From Rheinheimera sp. (GTDB lineage: Bacteria; Pseudomonadota; Gammaproteobacteria; Enterobacterales; Alteromonadaceae): a DNA stretch of 64,000 nucleotides. The translations under genes and the position numbers were made by a program. Location: assembly GCF_030824435.1 (NCBI RefSeq), contig NZ_JAVBXS010000027.1, positions 90,978 to 154,977 of the forward strand, written 5' to 3'. Under the pieces are notes generated by a model. The model was given only the letters and a program-made list of their open reading frames with translations, had not been told where the DNA came from and did no database searches. Below, in pieces: positions 8,931 through 19,127 of this stretch; the stretch's first letter is position 1; each line of letters opens with the position of its first letter.

Positions 8931-11729
8931 GTGTTGGATTTCGTGAAAAAACTGGTGTTATGTTTGATGTTGGCGGCTTTTACTTTGCCGGCTGCTGCGG
9001 CGACCCCTTCGCCTGCCATGCTGGCGCAATTAAAAAAATTGCCAAGAGCTGAACAACAAAAAATCGCCAAACAATATGGTTTTGATTTATCTGTGCTGGA
9101 CAACAAAGACAGTAAAAGCAAAACCTTTCAGGAAGCCGAAGATAAAAACAGTATCCCGGATCCTCTTGAGCCTGTTGAACGTTTTGACGAAGAAGACAAA
9201 GACCAACAAGACGAAAAAGATCCAAACAAACCAGAGCGTTATGGTCTGAAACTCTTTGACTCTACCATCAGCACTTTTGCCCCCGTGGATAATGTGCCTG
9301 TGCCGGACAGTTATATTCTGGGGCCGGACGATGAGTTATTGATCCAGCTGTATGGCAAACAAAGTTCCGAAGAAACAGTCACCATCAACAGAGATGGCTC
9401 TGTGCATATTCCTGGTTTTACACCGCTTAATGTGGCGGGTTTAACCTTTAAAAAAGCCAAAGCACTGATTTCTGACAGGTTAAGTCAGCAGAATATCGGT
9501 GTGGAAGCCGCAATCAGCATGGGCAAACTCCGTACTATTAATGTGTTTGTTTCAGGTGAAGCCAAATATCCGGGCAGCTATACCATTTCCGCTTTGTCCA
9601 GTGTCACTCAGGCGCTTTTTGTCGCCGGCGGTGTCAGCGATATTGGTAGCTTGCGCGAAATCAGTGTCAAACGTGCCGGTGTGGAAGTGGCGCAGTTTGA
9701 TTTATACAGTTTGTTATTGCGTGGTGATTCCAGAGCCGATGTGCCACTGCAAAGTGGTGATGTTATTTTTATTGCACCGGTAAAGGCCATGGCAGAAGTG
9801 TCAGGTGAGGTCCAACGTCCGGCGCTTTATGAAGTGAAAAGTGGCGACACTGTGGGTCAACTGGTCGAGATGGCCGGTGGCAGCAAGGCCGGCGCTTTCC
9901 CGCGCTCTGTGGTGCTTGAACGCTTTAACGACATGAATGTACGCACCTTATTAAATCTTGACCTGACCAAAGCTGCCGATCAGCAGGTATTGGTACGAAA
10001 TGGTGATGTATTGCGTATTGGCCAGACCTCCAACAGGGTAGAGAACATGGTCACTATGGCTGGTGCTGTGGTGCGGCCAGGTCAATATGCCTGGTATGAA
10101 GGCATGCGCGTCAGCAACCTGTTAAATTCACTGTGGTCAGATTTACATTTAACTGTGGATCTGGATTATGCCCTGGTAGTGCGGGAAACGTCAGACTTAG
10201 GTGAACTGAAAGTATTGCAGTTTAACCTTGGTAAAGCCATTACCGATCCGGGCAGTGCTGACAACCTGACCTTATCGGCGCGCGATTTGGTGCTGGTGTT
10301 TCATTATGGTGAAGAAACTTATGCCCGGCCTGAGCTGGATACCTATGTGTTTACCAAGCTGAAAAAGCAGTACAAAGAAAAAGAACTGTTTGCCAAGCCT
10401 GAAAGTGAACTGGATGAAAATGCACCACCGCCATTTGCGCTGGATGTGGCTAATATCAGCAGTCAGGCTTTTGCCGCTTTGTCAGAGAAAATTGAAACTC
10501 AGGTAACCAAACCCGGTGTTGCACCGGAAGTGAAAAAAATACCTCAGAAAGAGGCTCATAGGGCTTATCTGAAATTTATTCTGTCTGACTTGTTTAAAAA
10601 ACTTTATGTTGATGCTGACGCGTTAAAGATGTCGGCTCATCTGACCCGCACCGAGTTATTGTACCCGTTGCTGCAACGCTTAAAACAACAAGCCAAATTT
10701 AATGCTGCCACTCAGCTGCTGACAGTGAATGGTGAAGTAAAGGTGCCTGGTGAATATCCACTGGTGCAAAATGGCACTGTAGTGCAGGCCATTCTGGCTG
10801 CAGGTGGTCTGAATGATGGTGCTTATCTGGAAAGAGCTGAGATCACCAGGGCTATGAGTCAAAAAGAAAACCAGTCCGGTATGCGTATTGAGCATATTTC
10901 GGTCAATCTGGCTGACCAGTTGCAAGGTGTAACACAACAAACAATGCAAAGCCGGGACAGGTTAACTGTGTTTGCAGTACCGGACTGGAATGTGGAACGT
11001 ACTATCCGTATTTCAGGCCAGGTTCGTTTCCCTGGTACCTATACCATTCAACAAGGTGAAAAATTATCTTCTGTGATGGCAAGAGCCGGTGGTTTAACCG
11101 CAGATGCTTATGCCTCCGGCGCTATTTTTACCAGAGCGCAAATTCGTGAGCAGGAAACCATGCAGCTGAACAAACTGATGCAACAACTGCGTTCAGATAT
11201 TGCTGCCAAGAACCTGTCGGCAGAAGAAGAAACGGCGCAAACCAAACCTGAAGACGCCATTATGATGATTGCTGAAATTGAAAAAACCAAACCTATTGGC
11301 CGTCTGGTTATTGATTTGGAAGCCGTTGCCAACGCCGAACCACAATTTGATTTGCTGGTGGAAGAAGGGGATGAGCTTTTTGTGCCTTATATTCAGACCA
11401 CAGTATCAGTGGTTGGTGAAGTGCAGCATGCTTCCAGTCACAGATTTAAAGCCGGCATGACTGTGGATGATTACCTGCAGCTTGCAGGTGGTTTCCGTAA
11501 ACGTGCGGATGATGAACGTGTTTATGTGATTCGTGCCGATGGTTCAGTTTTTGTACCCAACAGAGGCGCCTGGTTTGCAGTTGCCGACCAGACCCTGTTG
11601 CCAGGCGATACGATAGTAGTGCCGCTGGATACTGACTACACCACCAGATTGTCGTTGTGGACCAAAGTCACAGCCATTATCTCGCAAAGTGTGGTGGCGT
11701 TGGCTGCAGTCAATAACCTGACGAATTAA
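8931..11729 (+). CDS. Large outer-membrane polysaccharide export protein with six SLBB repeats (Wza-like)
   Basis: A 932-residue protein starting with GTG after a GGAG site. A Sec signal peptide (about residues 1-24, ending LPAAAA) is followed by a charged Asp/Lys/Glu-rich linker (50-90), a Poly_export domain (about 115-190, YILGPDDELLIQLYG) and six SLBB-type repeats beginning near residues 203, 286, 373, 596, 693 and 823, each with a GEVxxPGxY-like core. Between repeats 3 and 4 is a ~130-residue non-SLBB insert. No lipobox cysteine follows the signal peptide, unlike classical Wza, and it is more than twice Wza's length. The likely role is an outer-membrane conduit for the polysaccharide, paired with the Wzz-like protein encoded next. 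Confidence 0.88.
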   Translation: MLDFVKKLVLCLMLAAFTLPAAAATPSPAMLAQLKKLPRAEQQKIAKQYGFDLSVLDNKDSKSKTFQEAEDKNSIPDPLEPVERFDEEDKDQQDEKDPNKPERYGLKLFDSTISTFAPVDNVPVPDSYILGPDDELLIQLYGKQSSEETVTINRDGSVHIPGFTPLNVAGLTFKKAKALISDRLSQQNIGVEAAISMGKLRTINVFVSGEAKYPGSYTISALSSVTQALFVAGGVSDIGSLREISVKRAGVEVAQFDLYSLLLRGDSRADVPLQSGDVIFIAPVKAMAEVSGEVQRPALYEVKSGDTVGQLVEMAGGSKAGAFPRSVVLERFNDMNVRTLLNLDLTKAADQQVLVRNGDVLRIGQTSNRVENMVTMAGAVVRPGQYAWYEGMRVSNLLNSLWSDLHLTVDLDYALVVRETSDLGELKVLQFNLGKAITDPGSADNLTLSARDLVLVFHYGEETYARPELDTYVFTKLKKQYKEKELFAKPESELDENAPPPFALDVANISSQAFAALSEKIETQVTKPGVAPEVKKIPQKEAHRAYLKFILSDLFKKLYVDADALKMSAHLTRTELLYPLLQRLKQQAKFNAATQLLTVNGEVKVPGEYPLVQNGTVVQAILAAGGLNDGAYLERAEITRAMSQKENQSGMRIEHISVNLADQLQGVTQQTMQSRDRLTVFAVPDWNVERTIRISGQVRFPGTYTIQQGEKLSSVMARAGGLTADAYASGAIFTRAQIREQETMQLNKLMQQLRSDIAAKNLSAEEETAQTKPEDAIMMIAEIEKTKPIGRLVIDLEAVANAEPQFDLLVEEGDELFVPYIQTTVSVVGEVQHASSHRFKAGMTVDDYLQLAGGFRKRADDERVYVIRADGSVFVPNRGAWFAVADQTLLPGDTIVVPLDTDYTTRLSLWTKVTAIISQSVVALAAVNNLTN

Positions 11730-11747
11730 CGGCAAAGGAAAGTATCT

Positions 11748-12680
11748 TTGAATCAGCATATACAAAATGATCAGGTGGAGCTGGGACAGTTTGTGACTGT
11801 GATGTTCCGCCTGAAGTGGTGGGTGATATTTTGTTGTGGTCTGGCAGCTGCACTGGCTATTTGGTTTAGTTTGCAGTTACCCAACCAGTATCGTTCAGAA
11901 ACCATTTTACTGCCGGCCAACGAAACCGTTGGTAAAAGTGGTGGCCTGTCGTCGCAGCTTGGCAGCCTGGGGGCTATTGCCGGATTAAGTCTGGGTGGTG
12001 GTGGCGAGAAAAAATCGCAAATTGCTTTGCAACTGATGAAATCCCGTGAGTTTTTCGCCGAGTTTAATCAAAAACACAATCTGACTGTGGCTTTGATGGC
12101 CGCTAATGGCTGGAACCCAACAACGGGTGAGCTGAGTTATGACGAAGAGATTTACGATATTAAAACCAAAAGTTGGGTGCGTGAACCCAAGGAACTGAGG
12201 GCCGCTGAGCCTGGTAATAACGAAATTTACGATCAGTTTATGAAACGTTTGGTGATTTTTCAGGAAAAACAAACAGGCGTTATTACTGTTTCGCTTGAAT
12301 TTGTTTCACCGGATTTAGCTCAGCAATGGCTGCAGGCTTTTGTGACAGAAGTAAATGAAGCTATGCGGCGAAATGACATCAAAGAAGCAACCAGCACTAT
12401 TGCTTATCTTGATAAGAAGCTGCAGGAAACGCAGGTGACAGAAGTTCGTGAATTATTATTCGGTTTGCTGGAAGAAAATACCAAAACGTTGACCATGGCA
12501 ACAGTCCGGCCTGATTATGTATTTAAACTGATAGATCCACCTTACCGGCCTGATCTGAAAGCTGGTCCTATGCGATCAGTGATCGTGTTAGGTTCAGTTT
12601 TGGGCAGTTTTATGTTGTTTTGTATTGTTGTCCTGTCGTCGATGGTGTTGCGTAGGGCTAATCAGTCAACTTCAAAATAG
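11748..12680 (+). CDS. wzz: Wzz-type polysaccharide chain-length determinant
   Basis: A 310-residue inner-membrane polysaccharide co-polymerase. It has the typical two-helix layout: a first helix near residues 24-45 (WVIFCCGLAAALAIWFSL), a periplasmic Wzz domain starting YRSETILLPANE, and a C-terminal helix near 282-303 preceded by the Pro-rich segment IDPPYRPDLKAGP. The start is TTG at 11748 after a GGAAAG site. It has no cytoplasmic tyrosine-kinase domain, so it belongs to the O-antigen/enterobacterial-common-antigen type rather than the Wzc type. It sits directly after the SLBB export gene. Confidence 0.88.
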   Translation: MNQHIQNDQVELGQFVTVMFRLKWWVIFCCGLAAALAIWFSLQLPNQYRSETILLPANETVGKSGGLSSQLGSLGAIAGLSLGGGGEKKSQIALQLMKSREFFAEFNQKHNLTVALMAANGWNPTTGELSYDEEIYDIKTKSWVREPKELRAAEPGNNEIYDQFMKRLVIFQEKQTGVITVSLEFVSPDLAQQWLQAFVTEVNEAMRRNDIKEATSTIAYLDKKLQETQVTEVRELLFGLLEENTKTLTMATVRPDYVFKLIDPPYRPDLKAGPMRSVIVLGSVLGSFMLFCIVVLSSMVLRRANQSTSK

Positions 12681-12690
12681 GATGTTATGA

Positions 12691-13971
12691 ATGACGCATA
12701 CCATAAAAGAAGTCAAAATTGCCGTTATCGGCCTGGGTTATGTCGGTTTGCCGCTGGCGGTTGAGTTTGGTAAAAAATACCCGACTTTGGGTTTTGATAT
12801 TAATAAAGCCCGGATTGACGAGTTAAAAAGTGGACAAGACCACACACTCGAAGTCAGCCCGGACGAGCTGCGCGCTGCCGCACTGTTAAGTTACAGTTGT
12901 GAACTGGAGCAGTTAAAACAAGCCAATTTTTATATAGTGACAGTGCCAACCCCTATTGATGAGCATCGCCAACCTGATTTAACACCGCTGGTGAAGGCCT
13001 CTGAAACTCTGGGTAAAGTGATCAAGCCGGGCGACATAGTGGTGTATGAATCGACTGTTTACCCTGGTGCCACTGAAGAAGACTGTATTCCGGTGATTGA
13101 GCGTATTTCCGGTCTGAAGTTTAACCGCGATTTTTTTGCCGGTTACAGCCCGGAGCGTATCAACCCCGGTGATAAAGAACACCGGGTCACCAGCATTAAA
13201 AAAGTGACCTCAGGTTCAACCCCTGACATTGCTGAGTTTGTCGATTCTGTCTATCGCAGCATTATTCTGGCCGGCACTTATAAAGCATCCAGCATTAAAG
13301 TGGCAGAAGCAGCCAAGGTTATTGAAAACACCCAACGTGATTTAAACATTGCGTTAATTAACGAACTGGCGGTGATTTTTAATAAACTCGGCATCGACAC
13401 TGAAGAAGTGTTGCTGGCAGCCGGCACCAAGTGGAATTTCCTGCCGTTCAGACCTGGTCTGGTTGGTGGCCATTGTATTGGTGTTGACCCTTATTACCTG
13501 ACGCACAAAGCACAAGCCATTGGTTATCATCCGGAAGTGATACTTGCTGGTCGCCGTATCAATGATGGTATGAGCAAATATGTGGTGGCTCAGCTTGTGA
13601 AACAAATGATCAAACAGCAGATCAATGTGTCAGGAGCCAGAGTGCTGGTGCTGGGTTTAACTTTTAAAGAAAACTGCCCTGATATCCGTAATACCAAAGT
13701 GGTTGATATTCTGAGCGAATTAACCGAATACGGTATGTCCGCTGATGTTTACGACCCATGGATTGACCCGGCAGAAGCTCAGCACGAATATCAACTGACG
13801 CCAGTATCCACACCCGAACAAGGTGCTTATGATGCGGTGATCCTCGCCGTAGCGCATCAGCAGTTTAAACAGCTTGGCGCGGCCGGCATCCGCAGTTTTG
13901 GTAAAAAGTCGCATGTTCTTTATGATTTAAAATATCTGCTGCCACAACAAGACAGCGATCTGCGGCTCTGA
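12691..13971 (+). CDS. wbpO: UDP-N-acetyl-D-hexosamine 6-dehydrogenase, WbpO/TviB type
   Basis: A 426-residue nucleotide-sugar dehydrogenase. The Rossmann motif is [18 protein letters not shown], and the active-site block [22 protein letters not shown] contains the catalytic cysteine. The segments [20 protein letters not shown] and [17 protein letters not shown] closely match Salmonella TviB and Pseudomonas WbpO, which oxidise UDP-GlcNAc or UDP-GalNAc to the uronic acid. Together with WbpP-like 6284-7306 this predicts UDP-GalNAcA. A WecC-like activity on UDP-ManNAc (from WecB) is a less likely alternative. It begins 10 bases after wzz. Confidence 0.9.
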   Translation: MTHTIKEVKIAVIGLGYVGLPLAVEFGKKYPTLGFDINKARIDELKSGQDHTLEVSPDELRAAALLSYSCELEQLKQANFYIVTVPTPIDEHRQPDLTPLVKASETLGKVIKPGDIVVYESTVYPGATEEDCIPVIERISGLKFNRDFFAGYSPERINPGDKEHRVTSIKKVTSGSTPDIAEFVDSVYRSIILAGTYKASSIKVAEAAKVIENTQRDLNIALINELAVIFNKLGIDTEEVLLAAGTKWNFLPFRPGLVGGHCIGVDPYYLTHKAQAIGYHPEVILAGRRINDGMSKYVVAQLVKQMIKQQINVSGARVLVLGLTFKENCPDIRNTKVVDILSELTEYGMSADVYDPWIDPAEAQHEYQLTPVSTPEQGAYDAVILAVAHQQFKQLGAAGIRSFGKKSHVLYDLKYLLPQQDSDLRL

Positions 13972-14019
13972 GTGATTTTCGGGCTGAATTCCAACTTAAT
14001 ACTGATATAAAACAGAGAC

Positions 14020-15093
14020 ATGATGAAAATTTTGGTCACCGGCGGAGCCGGCTTTATTGGATCGGCTTTGGTCCGTTACATTATTGAACACACAGCGGAT
14101 AGTGTGATTAATCTCGACAAACTGACTTATGCAGGCAATCTGGAGTCGGTGAACACTGTTGCGTCTAGTCCAAGGTATCAGTTTGTGCAGCTGGATATTA
14201 ATGATGCGGCCGGTGTTCAGGCTGCGCTGGAGCAACATCAGCCAGATCTGGTGATGCATCTGGCGGCCGAAAGCCATGTAGACCGCTCTATTGACGGACC
14301 TTCTGCTTTTATTCAGACCAATATTGTCGGCACCTATACCTTACTTGAAGCCTGCCGTCATTATTGGCAACAGTTGCCACAGCCGCAAAAAGACGTTTTT
14401 CGTTTTCATCATATTTCCACCGACGAAGTTTATGGCGATTTGCACGGCACCGACGATTTGTTTACCGAACAAACACCTTATGCCCCAAGCAGCCCTTATT
14501 CAGCCTCTAAAGCGGCCAGCGACCATTTAGTGCGGGCCTGGCACCGCACCTATGGTTTGCCGGTGGTGCTGACCAACTGTTCGAATAACTACGGGCCTTA
14601 TCATTTTCCGGAAAAACTGATCCCGCTGATGATTTTAAATGCTTTGTCCGGCAAGGCATTGCCGGTGTATGGCAAAGGCAATCAGGTGCGTGATTGGCTT
14701 TTTGTCGAAGATCATGCCAGAGCGCTTTATCAGGTGGTGACCCGGGGTGTTGTTGGCGAAACCTACAATATTGGTGGCCATAACGAAAAACAGAATATCG
14801 AAGTGGTACAGAGTATCTGTGCTCTGCTCGAAGAGCTGGCACCAGAAAAGCCGGCCGGTGTGTTGCATTATCGCGATCTCATCACTTATGTGCAGGACAG
14901 ACCTGGCCATGATCTGCGTTATGCCATAGACGCCGGCAAAATTGAGCGCGAGCTTGGTTGGAAACCAGAAGAAAGTTTCGACAGCGGACTGCGTAAAACT
15001 GTGTTGTGGTATTTAAATAACCAGAGTTGGTGGCAGGCGGTGCTGGATGGTAGTTATCAGCTGGAACGACTAGGGGCAGGGAGCAACAAATGA
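14020..15093 (+). CDS. rmlB: dTDP-glucose 4,6-dehydratase
   Basis: A 357-residue extended SDR that converts dTDP-glucose to dTDP-4-keto-6-deoxyglucose. The Rossmann motif is [14 protein letters not shown], the TDEVYGDL block carries the catalytic Asp-Glu pair, and YSASKAASD has the Tyr/Lys pair. Two in-frame ATGs lie at 14020 and 14023; either could be used. It overlaps rmlA by 4 bases. The rhamnose genes rmlC and rmlD are absent, so the product probably goes to the aminotransferase at 15953 instead. Confidence 0.95.
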   Translation: MMKILVTGGAGFIGSALVRYIIEHTADSVINLDKLTYAGNLESVNTVASSPRYQFVQLDINDAAGVQAALEQHQPDLVMHLAAESHVDRSIDGPSAFIQTNIVGTYTLLEACRHYWQQLPQPQKDVFRFHHISTDEVYGDLHGTDDLFTEQTPYAPSSPYSASKAASDHLVRAWHRTYGLPVVLTNCSNNYGPYHFPEKLIPLMILNALSGKALPVYGKGNQVRDWLFVEDHARALYQVVTRGVVGETYNIGGHNEKQNIEVVQSICALLEELAPEKPAGVLHYRDLITYVQDRPGHDLRYAIDAGKIERELGWKPEESFDSGLRKTVLWYLNNQSWWQAVLDGSYQLERLGAGSNK

Positions 15094-15953
15094 AAGGTAT
15101 CGTATTAGCAGGCGGCTCAGGCAGCCGTTTATATCCAATTACACTGGGCGTGTCGAAACAGCTGTTACCTATTTACGACAAGCCGATGATTTATTATCCG
15201 TTGTCGGTGCTGATGCTGGCCGGCATCCGCGATATTTTAATTATTACCACACCTGAAGATCAGGCCGGTTTTCAGCGTTTGCTTGGTGATGGTGCTAATT
15301 TTGGCATCCATTTAACTTACGCCGTACAACCGAGCCCCGACGGTCTGGCCCAGGCTTTTATTCTGGGTGAAGACTTTATCGGCAATGATTCTGTCTGTCT
15401 GGTGCTGGGTGACAATATTTTTTATGGTCAGGGTTTTAGTCCCAAGCTGAAAAAAGCCGCATCGCGCAGCCATGGCGCCACTATTTTTGGTTATCAGGTG
15501 AAAGATCCGGAACGTTTTGGTGTGGTCGAGTTTGATGCCAACCAAAAAGTATTATCTATTGAAGAAAAACCAGCCAAACCCAAATCTAACTATGCAGCCA
15601 CAGGTTTGTATTTTTATGACAACCAGGTGACGGCAATTGCCAAGTCCATTCAGCCGTCGGCACGGGGTGAACTGGAAATTACCACTGTCAATCAGGTGTA
15701 TCTGGAGCAAGGCAGTTTGCAGATGGAGATGCTCGGCCGTGGTTTTGCCTGGTTGGATACCGGCACACACGAGAGCTTGCTGGATGCCAGTATGTTTGTG
15801 CAAACCATTGAACACCGTCAGGGTTTTAAAATAGCGGCGCTGGAAGAAATTGCCTACAACCAGGGCTGGATCAGTGCTGAGTTTTTATTATCAAGGGCTG
15901 CGACTATGCAAAAAAACAGTTATGGCCAGTACTTGTCTGAGTTGGTGAAATAA
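15090..15953 (+). CDS. rmlA: Glucose-1-phosphate thymidylyltransferase
   Basis: A 287-residue enzyme that makes dTDP-glucose from glucose-1-phosphate and dTTP. The signature [25 protein letters not shown] at the N-terminus and the GDNIFYGQ and [10 protein letters not shown] blocks are all present, and the length matches RmlA. The ATG overlaps the rmlB stop by 4 bases, and its own TAA overlaps the next ATG by one base, so the three genes are translationally coupled. Confidence 0.96.
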   Translation: MKGIVLAGGSGSRLYPITLGVSKQLLPIYDKPMIYYPLSVLMLAGIRDILIITTPEDQAGFQRLLGDGANFGIHLTYAVQPSPDGLAQAFILGEDFIGNDSVCLVLGDNIFYGQGFSPKLKKAASRSHGATIFGYQVKDPERFGVVEFDANQKVLSIEEKPAKPKSNYAATGLYFYDNQVTAIAKSIQPSARGELEITTVNQVYLEQGSLQMEMLGRGFAWLDTGTHESLLDASMFVQTIEHRQGFKIAALEEIAYNQGWISAEFLLSRAATMQKNSYGQYLSELVK

Positions 15954-17050
15954 TGACTATTCCGGTAAACCGGCCTTATCAGCCACCTTTTGCGCAGTAT
16001 CAGCAGTATTTACAGCAGGCTTTTGATCGCAACTGGCTGACCAATAATGGTCCTTTGTGCCAGTTATTAAAAGTGCGGCTGGAAGAGTACCTTGGTGTTA
16101 AAAATTTATTGTTGGTGGCCAACGGCACGCTCGCGATGCAGCTGGCGTACCGCGCGCTGGATGTCAAAGGGCAGGCTATTACCACGCCTTTTACCTTTAT
16201 TGCCAGCAGCAGTTCTTTGTTATGGGAAGGTATTACCCCACGTTTTGCCGACATTGATGCCCAGAGTTTTAATCTGAGTCCGGCGGCAACCGCCGCTATG
16301 CTGAGCAGTGATCTGAGTGCAGAGGTCAGCGCTATAGTGCCGGTGCATGTGTATGGCAATCCTTGTGATGTGCATGCTTTTGAGCAGATAGGCGCAAAAC
16401 ACCAGCTGAAAGTGATTTATGACGCTGCTCATGCTTTTGGTATTCAGCTGGCAGGTCGCAGTGTGCTGAGTTTTGGTGACGCTGCTACTTTAAGTTTTCA
16501 TGCCACCAAGGTGTTTCACACTGTCGAAGGTGGTGCTGTTATTTTCCGGGATGCTGATGCATATCAACGTGCTGAGCGGATGATTAATTTTGGTATTGAT
16601 AACAAAGACGGCACTATTTCCGGCCCCGGCATTAACTGCAAAATGAGTGAAGTGCATGCCGCCATGGGGCTGGCAGTGCTGGATAATATTGACCAAATTC
16701 TGGAAAAACGGCAGCAAAATTATCAGCAATATCTGCGTTTGTTGTCGCCTTATCTACAAACGCCCTTATGGGCCGAAAACGCCAGTAGCAATGGTGCTTA
16801 TTTCCCTATTTTGTGCCCAACTGCTGCGGCAGCAAGCAAGGTGATGCAACATCTGGCGGCACATCAGGTGACAGCACGGCGTTATTTTGCACCATCCATC
16901 AATACGTTAGCCACATATCAGACCTTAGGCTATCAGTCTTGCCCTGTGTCGGAAGATTACGCCAACCGGACTTTATGTCTGCCGCTTTATTACGACTTAA
17001 CTGAAACTGAAATTAACTTTGTCGCCAAACTTGTGCTGGAGTGCCTCTGA
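15953..17050 (+). CDS. PLP-dependent sugar aminotransferase of the DegT/DnrJ/EryC1 family (VioA/WecE-like)
   Basis: A 365-residue aminotransferase expected to act on dTDP-4-keto-6-deoxyglucose made by RmlA and RmlB. The N-terminus PVNRPYQPPFAQYQQYLQQAF and WLTNNGP resemble VioA-type enzymes (dTDP-Qui4N synthesis). The PLP-binding lysine lies in SFHATKVFHTVEGGAVIF near residue 184, and VYDAAHAFG-like IYDAAHAFGI carries the cofactor-contacting aspartate. No 3,4-ketoisomerase (FdtA/QdtA) gene is adjacent, so a 4-amino rather than a 3-amino sugar is favoured. Choosing between Qui4N and Fuc4N stereochemistry is not possible by eye. Confidence 0.82.
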   Translation: MTIPVNRPYQPPFAQYQQYLQQAFDRNWLTNNGPLCQLLKVRLEEYLGVKNLLLVANGTLAMQLAYRALDVKGQAITTPFTFIASSSSLLWEGITPRFADIDAQSFNLSPAATAAMLSSDLSAEVSAIVPVHVYGNPCDVHAFEQIGAKHQLKVIYDAAHAFGIQLAGRSVLSFGDAATLSFHATKVFHTVEGGAVIFRDADAYQRAERMINFGIDNKDGTISGPGINCKMSEVHAAMGLAVLDNIDQILEKRQQNYQQYLRLLSPYLQTPLWAENASSNGAYFPILCPTAAAASKVMQHLAAHQVTARRYFAPSINTLATYQTLGYQSCPVSEDYANRTLCLPLYYDLTETEINFVAKLVLECL

Positions 17051-17051
17051 G

Positions 17052-17624
17052 ATGGCGTTGTTAAGTCGTGAACAACTTGTCGCTATGGGTTTTGCAGCTG
17101 TCGGCGACAATGTGTTTATTTCCGACAAAGCCAGTTTTTATGGTTGTGGCCGTATCCGGATTGGCAACAATGTACGGATAGACGATTTTGTGGTGCTGTC
17201 GGCAGGTCAGGGCGGCATTGAACTTGGTGATTATATTCATATTGCGGTTTTTAGCAGCCTGATAGGTGCTGGCCGTATCCATCTGGCTGATTTTGCCAAT
17301 ATTTCATCCCGCGTTGCGATTTATAGCTCCAGTGACGATTATTCCGGCGCCACTATGACCAACCCTATGGTGCCTGACGAGTTTAAAGCTGTGCAGCACG
17401 CCGATGTTGTGATTGGCAAGCATGTGATCATCGGTTGTGGCACTGTGGTGTTGCCCGGCGTGACCTTGCATGAAGGCGCAGCAGTGGGAGCTTTAAGTTT
17501 GGTGAATCGCGACTGTGAGCCCTTTGCTGTTTATGCCGGTCAACCTGCCCGCAGAATCAAAGCCCGCTCCCGTGATTTGCTGCAACTGGAACAACAGCTG
17601 AAACAGCGGACCAGCCAGCAATGA
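17052..17624 (+). CDS. Left-handed beta-helix acyltransferase (WbbJ/LbH family)
   Basis: A 190-residue protein of hexapeptide repeats (IRIGNNVRIDDFVVL, IELGDYIHIAVFSSL, VVIGKHVIIGCGTVVLPGVTLHEGA), the signature of trimeric O- or N-acyltransferases using acetyl-CoA. The C-terminal YAGQPARRI motif is typical of the maltose/galactoside acetyltransferase branch. The ATG at 17052 follows the aminotransferase stop by one base; a longer frame overlaps that gene. Coupling to the aminotransferase suggests N-acetylation of the amino sugar, but O-acetylation of the repeat unit is also possible. Confidence 0.8.
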   Translation: MALLSREQLVAMGFAAVGDNVFISDKASFYGCGRIRIGNNVRIDDFVVLSAGQGGIELGDYIHIAVFSSLIGAGRIHLADFANISSRVAIYSSSDDYSGATMTNPMVPDEFKAVQHADVVIGKHVIIGCGTVVLPGVTLHEGAAVGALSLVNRDCEPFAVYAGQPARRIKARSRDLLQLEQQLKQRTSQQ

Positions 17625-19126
17625 CACAAGTGTCCCTTCGTCTGAACCTGGTGGCTAATACCCTGGGGCAGATGTACAGCGCCATGCTTGGCATTCTGAT
17701 GTTGCCGGTGTTTTATTCAGAAAATGTGCTGGGCGCTGAAAGTGTTGGTTTAATTGGCTTTTATACCATGCTGATGTTCTGGTTTAATTTGCTGGACATG
17801 GGCATCACACCCACCCTCAGCCGCGAAACCACCCGGTTTTTAACCGCCAGTTCTTCCAGAGATCATTTTTATTCGTTGTTAATGCCTGTACTGGTGTTTT
17901 TTGTGTTGGTGTCTTTGCTGGCCGGCTTGTTGTTATTTTTTAATGCCCGGTTTGTGGTGGAGCATTGGTTACAGGACTCTTCGCTGGCAAAAGACGATCT
18001 GGTTGCAGCTGTGCAATGTATGGCGATAGCTTTGGCGCTGCGCTGGAACAATGGTCTGATGCGCGGCATTATCACTGGCGCTGAACGTTTGTTGTGGCTG
18101 AATCTGGTGAATAGTCTGGCAGTCACACTGCGTTTTGTGCTGGTTATCCCCATCATGATGCTGTTTGGTTTTAATATTCTGGTGTTTTTTGTGGTTCAGG
18201 TGCTGGCCGCAGTGGTTGAGTATGTGCTGATGCTGGCAAAATCCCGCCAACTGGTGTGGTCGGGCATGACCGACTGGACATTCAGCTGGCAACCTTTACA
18301 ACAAACCTTAAGGTTTTCGTTGTCTGTTGCCTTGTTGTCGTTGTTAGGTGTGGCCATGACGCAACTGGATAAACTGGCGCTTTCATCCATGCTGGCGCTT
18401 AGAGATTATGGTGATGTCACAGTGGCGGCAACCTTGGCTTCAGGCTTATTGATGGTGGGGGTGATGTTCAGTGGGGCCATTTTACCGCGTTTAACCGCAA
18501 CTTATTGTCAGCATGATCTGGATGGACATTTTCGTTTATACCGCAATATGACACAGTGGCTGACAGTGCTGGCCGGCAGTACTGCGCTGGTGATTATTTT
18601 TGCCGCCAAACCTTTGTTATTCAGTTGGATAGGCGAAGCTGAGCTATCGCAGCTGATGCTGGATTTGTTGCCATGGTATTGTCTGGGCAGTTTTCTGATG
18701 CTGCTCAACGGTCAGGTTTATTATCTGCAGTACGCCAGAGGTGAGTTGAAACTTCACCTGCGTGCCCAACTTATTATGGTGCTGGTGTGGGTTTTGGCCC
18801 TTTATCTGACTTTAAGTCAGGCCGGCGCACAAGCCGCAGCCATCGCCTGGTGTGTGATTCAGTTTTTGCTGTTTTTAGTTTATACACCGCTGGTGCATCG
18901 TTGTTACAAACCTGGTTTGCATCAAAGCTGGTTGTGGCGGGATATTGTCGTCATTTTATTACCGGCTCTGCTGTTGAATGTGTTGTTGCAACACCTTCAG
19001 CCTGAGCTGCGAAGCAGGGTGCTGAATTTTGGTTATGTGGTGCTGTTGTGGTGTCTGACTATTGTTGTTGCCAGTGTCAGTTCGTCGGATCTCAGATCAC
19101 GTCTGCGTTATAGGTTCGGAATTTAA
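17621..19126 (+). CDS. wzx: Polysaccharide flippase (Wzx-type, MATE/MVF clan)
   Basis: A 501-residue integral membrane protein with about 12-14 hydrophobic helices spread over its whole length, the topology of lipid-linked oligosaccharide flippases. The N-terminus (LNLVANTLGQMYSAMLGILMLPVFY) matches the polysaccharide-biosynthesis protein family. It overlaps the acyltransferase gene by 4 bases. It would move the undecaprenyl-linked repeat unit across the inner membrane for the Wzy polymerase. Confidence 0.87.
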   Translation: MTQVSLRLNLVANTLGQMYSAMLGILMLPVFYSENVLGAESVGLIGFYTMLMFWFNLLDMGITPTLSRETTRFLTASSSRDHFYSLLMPVLVFFVLVSLLAGLLLFFNARFVVEHWLQDSSLAKDDLVAAVQCMAIALALRWNNGLMRGIITGAERLLWLNLVNSLAVTLRFVLVIPIMMLFGFNILVFFVVQVLAAVVEYVLMLAKSRQLVWSGMTDWTFSWQPLQQTLRFSLSVALLSLLGVAMTQLDKLALSSMLALRDYGDVTVAATLASGLLMVGVMFSGAILPRLTATYCQHDLDGHFRLYRNMTQWLTVLAGSTALVIIFAAKPLLFSWIGEAELSQLMLDLLPWYCLGSFLMLLNGQVYYLQYARGELKLHLRAQLIMVLVWVLALYLTLSQAGAQAAAIAWCVIQFLLFLVYTPLVHRCYKPGLHQSWLWRDIVVILLPALLLNVLLQHLQPELRSRVLNFGYVVLLWCLTIVVASVSSSDLRSRLRYRFGI

Positions 19127-19127
19127 T

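Noticed and set aside
14020..15953. dTDP-L-rhamnose pathway
   Set aside because: Only rmlB and rmlA are present; rmlC and rmlD are missing and an aminotransferase follows instead.
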